Source of the DNA: Fodinibacter sp963834965
Lineage (GTDB): Bacteria > Actinomycetota > Actinomycetes > Actinomycetales > Dermatophilaceae
Assembly (NCBI GenBank): GCA_963834965.1
Contig: CAWIEI010000006.1
Coordinates: 143,846 to 207,845 of the forward strand
Length of the DNA stretch: 64,000 bases
Direction of reading: 5' to 3'
In this document: in pieces, positions 55,716-64,000 of the stretch
Numbering within the stretch: the first letter of the stretch is position 1
How the letters are laid out: each line of letters starts with the position of its first letter
Made by a program: the position numbers and the translations under genes
The notes under the pieces: generated by a model
Told to the model about the DNA's origin: nothing
The model's database searches: none
The model's input: only the letters and a program-made list of their open reading frames with translations

Positions 55716-55943
55716 TCAGCCGCCGAGGTCGGTGAGGCGCGACTGCAGCGTGCGGTGCACCGCCTCGCCGGCCTCGAGCTGGGCGTCGAGGTCGTCGACC
55801 GGTGCGGCGGCGAGGTCGCCAAGGGCGGCGTCGATCACCAGGTCACCCGTCTCCGGGGGCGCCCCTGAGCTGGGGGCGCCGGCCGGCGGGGACGGCACCG
55901 GGCTGTCGCCGGGGGTGCCGTCGTCGTGGCGTTGCTCGGTCAC
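55716..55943 (-). CDS. small acidic protein between H1-like protein and TlyA (Rv1693 position)
   Basis: A 75-residue protein with a disordered Pro/Gly/Ser-rich first half and a helical second half (LVIDAALGDLAAAPVDDLDA, QLEAGEAVHRTLQSRLTDL). Many actinobacteria carry such a short gene just before tlyA (Rv1693 in M. tuberculosis); the function is unknown. Its GTG overlaps the stop of the histone-like gene by four bases, supporting it as real. Confidence 0.72.
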   Translation of the reverse strand: MTEQRHDDGTPGDSPVPSPPAGAPSSGAPPETGDLVIDAALGDLAAAPVDDLDAQLEAGEAVHRTLQSRLTDLGG

Positions 55944-56743
55944 GCGCCGGCCGTGGGGGTGCTGCTGGCCGCCGGCGTGGCCGAGGTGGGTGTCGTCTTC
56001 GCGGCCGTCGAGGTCTTTGTCGCCGGAGCCTTGCGCGCGGTGGTCGTCTTCGCGGCCGTCGTCTTCGCGGCCGTCGAGGTCTTTGTCGCCGGAGCCTTGC
56101 GCGCGGTGGTCGTCTTCGCGGCCGTCGTCTTCGCGGCCGTCGAGGTCTTCTTCGCCGGAGCCTTGCGCGCGGTGGTGGTCTTGGCCGTCGTGGTCTTGGC
56201 GGGCGTGGTCCTGGCGGGCGCCTTCTTCGCCGGAGCGCTCTTCGTCGCCGTCGACGCCTTCGTGGCGGGTGCCTTCTTCGCGGGTGCCTTCTTCGCGGGT
56301 GCCTTCTTGGCGGGTGCCTTCTTCGCCGGGGCAGAGACCCGGGCCGGCTCGGGCCCGAGGTCGGCGGGGGCGTCGGCCACCGGGCCGGGCGTGCGGGTGG
56401 TCATCCCGGTCGCCGAGCGGGCGAGGTCGTCGACCTGCGCGGCCAGCCCCGCGACCGTGGCGGCGAGGGACTGCACGTCGGTGGAGATGCGGTTGACGTC
56501 GAGCTTGGCCACCGCCGAGTCGACCTCGCGACGGACGAGGCGCACCAGGGCCTTGCGGTTGGCCTGCGCAGCCTGCAGCAGCTCGTCGGCCAGCCCGCTG
56601 ACCTGCTTGGCGGCCTTCTTGCGCGAAGCGTCGGAGCCGGCCAGGGCGAGGATCTCGGCGGCCGCCTCCTTGGCGGCGCTGCGAGTGAGCTCACCGAGCC
56701 CTGATGCGAGCTCGACGTAGCCCTGGATGGAGCGCTTGGCCAT
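55940..56743 (-). CDS. lysine/alanine-rich protein, histone H1-like tail
   Basis: A 267-residue protein. The first 110 residues (AKRSIQGYVELASGLGELTR; KKAAKQVSGLADELLQAAQA; LDVNRISTDVQSLAATVAGL) are helical, like the polyhydroxyalkanoate-granule/phasin-like or HupS-type heads of actinobacterial proteins. The last 130 are almost only Lys, Ala, Pro and Thr (APAKKAPAKKAPAKKAPAKK), as in histone H1 and the tails of actinobacterial nucleoid proteins, so DNA or RNA binding is likely. I chose ATG 56743, with AGGAGG upstream. The tail is encoded by a tandem repeat. It is in the tlyA operon. Confidence 0.8.
   Translation of the reverse strand: MAKRSIQGYVELASGLGELTRSAAKEAAAEILALAGSDASRKKAAKQVSGLADELLQAAQANRKALVRLVRREVDSAVAKLDVNRISTDVQSLAATVAGLAAQVDDLARSATGMTTRTPGPVADAPADLGPEPARVSAPAKKAPAKKAPAKKAPAKKAPATKASTATKSAPAKKAPARTTPAKTTTAKTTTARKAPAKKTSTAAKTTAAKTTTARKAPATKTSTAAKTTAAKTTTARKAPATKTSTAAKTTPTSATPAASSTPTAGA
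56007..56204. repeat. 66-bp in-frame tandem repeat (three copies)
   Basis: Units begin GTCGAGGTCTTTGTCGCCGG at 56007 and 56073, with a slightly diverged third unit at 56139 (GTCGAGGTCTTCTTCGCCGG). The 66-base period encodes 22 residues of the Lys/Ala/Thr tail (AAKTTTARKAPATKTSTAAK plus TT). The first two units are nearly identical, so copy number is likely to vary. Confidence 0.9.
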
Positions 56744-56793
56744 GGGTCCTCCTGACACGTGGCAGCCCGGTCAGCCGCCGTTGCGGGCCCACG

Positions 56794-57747
56794 TTACCGG
56801 GATGCGGCGCTCTCGACCACGGACTCGGCCCGGGCGACCAGCGCGTCGACCTCGGCTTTCGCGGCTCCGGCGTCGCGCGCGGCGTGCACGCAGTGCACGG
56901 CGTCGGTCAGCGCAGCCAGCCCACCGGCAGGGTCGTCAGGGTCGGCCAGGAGGGCCCGCAGGTCGGGCGCGACCCAGGTGGGTCGCCGGTGGGGGGGCGC
57001 GTCGAGGCAGGCCTGCAGGTCGTCGACACCGGTGAGCACGAGCAGCGAGTCCAGGCCCGCGGCGACCGCCCCCTCGATGTCGGTGTCGAGCCGGTCACCG
57101 ACGGCGAGCAGGCGGCTCGGGGGCAGGTCGAGGCGCTGGGCGCACAGCAGGTACAGCGGTGGGCCGGGCTTGCCGGCGACCAGGTGCGGCGGCGTGCCGA
57201 CGGCGCGCTCGACGGCCGCCACGAGCGAGCCGTTGCCGGGAGCCACCCCGCGGTCGGTCGGCAGCGTGCCGTCGGTGTTGGTGGCCACCCAGGTCGCGCC
57301 GGCCTCCACGGCGTAGGCGGCCTCCGCGAGGTCGCTCGCCGTCACGTCGGGGCCGTAGCCCTGCAGCACCGCGTCGACGGCAACACCCGCGGCGTCGGCG
57401 GGCAGCACCGCCGTCAGGCCGGCCTCGGTGAGGGCGGTCGCCACACCGGCACCCCCGACCGCCAGCACCGCACTGCCGGTGGGCAGCCGGTCGGCGAGCA
57501 GCCAGGCACCGGCCTGCGCGCTCGTGGCCACGGCCTCCGGTGTGCAGGCGAGGCCGAGGTCACGCAGGTGGGCGGCGACGTCATCCGGTGACCGCGATGC
57601 GTTGTTGGTGGCGTAGAGCACCGGCACGCCCACCGCGCCGAGTACCTCCACGGCGTGCGGCACGGCGCTCGGGCCCAGGTAGACCACACCGTCGAGGTCG
57701 CAGACCAGCGCGGCGTAGCGGGCGAGGAGCGAGCCGGCTGCGGTCAC
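56794..57747 (-). CDS. HAD-superfamily phosphatase, NagD/4-nitrophenylphosphatase type (Rv1692-like)
   Basis: A 317-residue HAD type IIA phosphatase. Motif I is VCDLDGVVYLGPSAVPHA near residue 15, motif II ATNNASRSPDDVAAHL near 47, a C2 cap follows, then motif III lysine in VAGKPGPPLYLL near 192 and motif IV VGDRLDTDIEGAVAAGLDSL near 215. The Mtb counterpart Rv1692 is reported to be a glycerol 3-phosphate phosphatase. Start GTG 57747 overlaps the TPR gene stop. Confidence 0.9.
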   Translation of the reverse strand: MTAAGSLLARYAALVCDLDGVVYLGPSAVPHAVEVLGAVGVPVLYATNNASRSPDDVAAHLRDLGLACTPEAVATSAQAGAWLLADRLPTGSAVLAVGGAGVATALTEAGLTAVLPADAAGVAVDAVLQGYGPDVTASDLAEAAYAVEAGATWVATNTDGTLPTDRGVAPGNGSLVAAVERAVGTPPHLVAGKPGPPLYLLCAQRLDLPPSRLLAVGDRLDTDIEGAVAAGLDSLLVLTGVDDLQACLDAPPHRRPTWVAPDLRALLADPDDPAGGLAALTDAVHCVHAARDAGAAKAEVDALVARAESVVESAASR

Positions 57748-58790
57748 TTCCTCGCCTCTCGGGCGGGTGCGCCGGTCGACACCTCGGCGTCGGCCGCCGG
57801 GGCGCGGGCCACGACGACGTCGAGCTCCTCGGGCTCGTCGTCCCCGAGGTCGAGCTCGATGCCGTCGAGCTCCTCGAGGCGCTCGACCGCGTCGGTCTCC
57901 CCCTCGGTGTCACCCTTCATGGCCTTGACGAACCACTCCCGCGCCTCCTCCTCCCGGCCCAGGCCGAGCAGCACGTCGGCGTACGCGTAGTGCACGCGGA
58001 AGACGCCGGCGGTGGGGCTGCGCCGCAGCGCGGGGATCTGCAGCGCGAGCAGCGCGGCATCCTCCTGCCCGAGATCGCGGCGGATGCCGGAGACGACGAT
58101 CGCGAGCTCGATCCGCTCGGACTCCTCGAGGGTGGCGGCCTCGGGCGTCGCGGCGAGGTCGAGGGCCCGACCGTGTCGGCCCAGGCCACGCTCGCAGTCG
58201 ACCATGAGCGGCAGCAGGTGCGAGGACCCGCTCAGCCGGCGCACCGTGCGGAACTCCGTGAGCGCCCGGGCGAAGTCGCCCTGCCGGTAGGCCACCATGC
58301 CCAGGGCCTCACGGGCCGCCGGGACGCGGCCGGCGCGTCGCACGGCGGTCTCGGCGTGGGCCAGCGCGGCATCGATGTCGTCGGCCTCGAGGAAGGCGGC
58401 GACCATCACCAGGTGCTGGGCCACGCCCTCGGCGTTCTCCTTCGACAGCGTGCGCAGCTGGGAGTGGATGGCGCGGTCGAGCTCCTTGCCGGTCACCCCT
58501 TCGGGGATGCGCGGCTCGGGCAGGCGTGGACCCTTGGGCGCCAGACGGGACCCACCGCGGCTCTCCCGGTCGTCGGGACGCCCGGATGCCGCCCCAGGGC
58601 GTCCGCCCGGACGATCGGCGCTACCCGGGCGGCCCCTGCCGCCGCCACCGCTCGTGGCGCCGGCACCGCCCTTGTCGCCCGCGCCGCCGCTGCGCCCTCG
58701 CTCGTCCCGACGCGGGGCCCCGCCGCTGCCGCCGTGGCGACCCGCCGAACGGTTCTCGCCTGCGCGACGATCGCTGTTCTCCTCGGCCAC
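57744..58790 (-). CDS. tetratricopeptide-repeat protein (Rv1691-like)
   Basis: A 348-residue protein: a disordered Gly/Arg/Ser-rich first 95 residues, then helical repeats (AALAHAETAVRRAGRVPAAR; EALGMVAYRQGDFARALTEF; RVHYAYADVLLGLGREEEAR) typical of TPR, and an acidic tail (EELDGIELDLGDDEPEELDV). Function unknown; it is the first gene of the tlyA cluster, as Rv1691 is. Its GTG at 58790 lies about 170 bases from the rRNA terminator, and that gap must contain the cluster's promoter. Confidence 0.85.
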   Translation of the reverse strand: MAEENSDRRAGENRSAGRHGGSGGAPRRDERGRSGGAGDKGGAGATSGGGGRGRPGSADRPGGRPGAASGRPDDRESRGGSRLAPKGPRLPEPRIPEGVTGKELDRAIHSQLRTLSKENAEGVAQHLVMVAAFLEADDIDAALAHAETAVRRAGRVPAAREALGMVAYRQGDFARALTEFRTVRRLSGSSHLLPLMVDCERGLGRHGRALDLAATPEAATLEESERIELAIVVSGIRRDLGQEDAALLALQIPALRRSPTAGVFRVHYAYADVLLGLGREEEAREWFVKAMKGDTEGETDAVERLEELDGIELDLGDDEPEELDVVVARAPAADAEVSTGAPAREARK

Positions 58791-58958
58791 GCCATCAACT
58801 CCTGGGGTTCGGTGCTTCGCGACGGGCCCAACCGGGCCGGACGCCGTCGATCAGTGTACGGATGGCCACCTTCCCTCGAGCCCGGCGGTGCCGGCCAGCG
58901 TGGGCCTGGGCCACGGACCCACCCCGGGCGGAAAGGAAAGGGGAAGGGCGGGGAAATG

Positions 58959-58992
58959 AGAAAGGGCCCGCCTAAATAGGCGGGCCCTTTCT
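58959..58992 (-). terminator. rRNA operon terminator
   Basis: AGAAAGGGCCCGCC (58959-58972) pairs perfectly with GGCGGGCCCTTTCT (58979-58992) around a six-base A/T loop. It lies 10 bases past the 5S 3' end. The minus strand continues with a CATTTCC run that gives a modest pyrimidine tail. A 14-pair GC-rich stem in this place is a convincing operon end. Confidence 0.9.
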
Positions 58993-59002
58993 GGAAAGTA
59001 TG

Positions 59003-59120
59003 TCCGGCTGCGTCCTACTCTCCCACACCGTCACCAGTGCAGTACCATCGGCGCTGAAGGGCTTAGCTTCCGGGTTCGGAATGGAGCCGGGCGTTTCCCC
59101 TTCGCTATGACAGCCGAAAC
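59003..59120 (-). rRNA. rrf: 5S ribosomal RNA
   Basis: Read on the minus strand it begins GTTTCGGCTGTCATAGCGAA, contains CGCCCGGCTCCATTCCGAAC and CCGGAAGCTAAGCCC, and ends GAGAGTAGGACGCAGCCGGA, the familiar 5S outline of about 118 bases with complementary ends. Last gene of the rRNA operon. Confidence 0.95.
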
Positions 59121-59162
59121 TCTATGGAGATGTCAGTCTTCCCGACCGTATCTCGGGAACTG

Positions 59163-59176
59163 CACAGTGGACGCGA
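59163..59176 (-). other. 3' arm of the 23S rRNA processing stem
   Basis: On the plus strand CACAGTGGACGCGA; the transcript reads TCGCGTCCACTGTG and is perfectly complementary to the arm at 62339-62352. Together with matching CTTGAT and CAAAGATT blocks on either side of 23S it forms the long stem cut by RNase III-type enzymes. Confidence 0.75.
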
Positions 59177-59205
59177 ACACGCATTGAATCTTTGGGTGTG
59201 TATCA

Positions 59206-64000
<4,795 letters not shown>

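Overview
The window is high-GC chromosomal DNA from an actinobacterium. Gene content and order (mIHF, EF-P with a PGKGPAF loop, TlyA-NadK-RecN-SteA-MctB-PyrG, PyrR-led pyr operon) point to Actinomycetota. The overall style suggests Micrococcales, perhaps Intrasporangiaceae; that rank is inference. Almost everything is on the minus strand, so the window is best read from right to left.

Right end (64000-59000): an rRNA operon, 16S (5' end cut by the window edge), 23S, 5S, with no tRNA in the spacers, long complementary processing arms around 23S and a strong terminator at 58959-58992. Next (58790-44100) comes a tightly overlapping housekeeping run: TPR protein, HAD phosphatase, lysine/alanine-rich histone-H1-like protein, a 75-residue protein, tlyA, nadK, recN, steA, mctB/steB, a MraY-like protein, murJ, a glycosyltransferase, pyrG and a NUDIX ADP-ribose hydrolase. 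This matches the Mycobacterium Rv1691-Rv1700 neighbourhood. As given, recN and steA each carry a one-base frameshift.

From 44103 to 35570 the gene order is accessory: YchJ-like and Rieske proteins, then a five-gene operon (secreted I36-like cysteine protein, lipoprotein, ABC ATPase, FtsX-type permease, second lipoprotein) with a perfect 18-bp hairpin after its first gene, then an isolated Tat/lipoprotein-type gene and a double VOC protein. I consider the five-gene operon the best candidate for an undescribed system. aspS and a HAD hydrolase follow (35427-32951).

32905-26171 is an island between aspS and rarA, two genes that lie in the same broad region in mycobacteria. It holds Phd/RelE and YefM/YoeB toxin-antitoxin pairs separated by gene debris (a HigA antitoxin tail and a truncated P-loop kinase), plus a plus-strand block of an MMPL transporter, a GNAT enzyme and an alpha/beta hydrolase.

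25543-12032 is a conserved chain: rarA, DUF948-type membrane protein, small membrane protein, alaS, ruvX, mltG, aroE, prepilin peptidase, aroC, aroK, aroB, then efp and nusB. Between aroB and efp, where aroQ often lies, there is instead a DUF559/AbiEi-like gene flanked by structured repeats. 12019-10884 carries dodecin, a GNAT enzyme and a small unknown protein. The left end (10690-1) is the de novo pyrimidine operon pyrR-B-C-carA-carB-pyrK-D-F, headed by a PyrR-binding RNA hairpin placed against the pyrR ribosome binding site, followed by mihF and the start of gmk. Many gene junctions overlap by 1-8 bases (ATGA, GTGA, TGATG), implying translational coupling.
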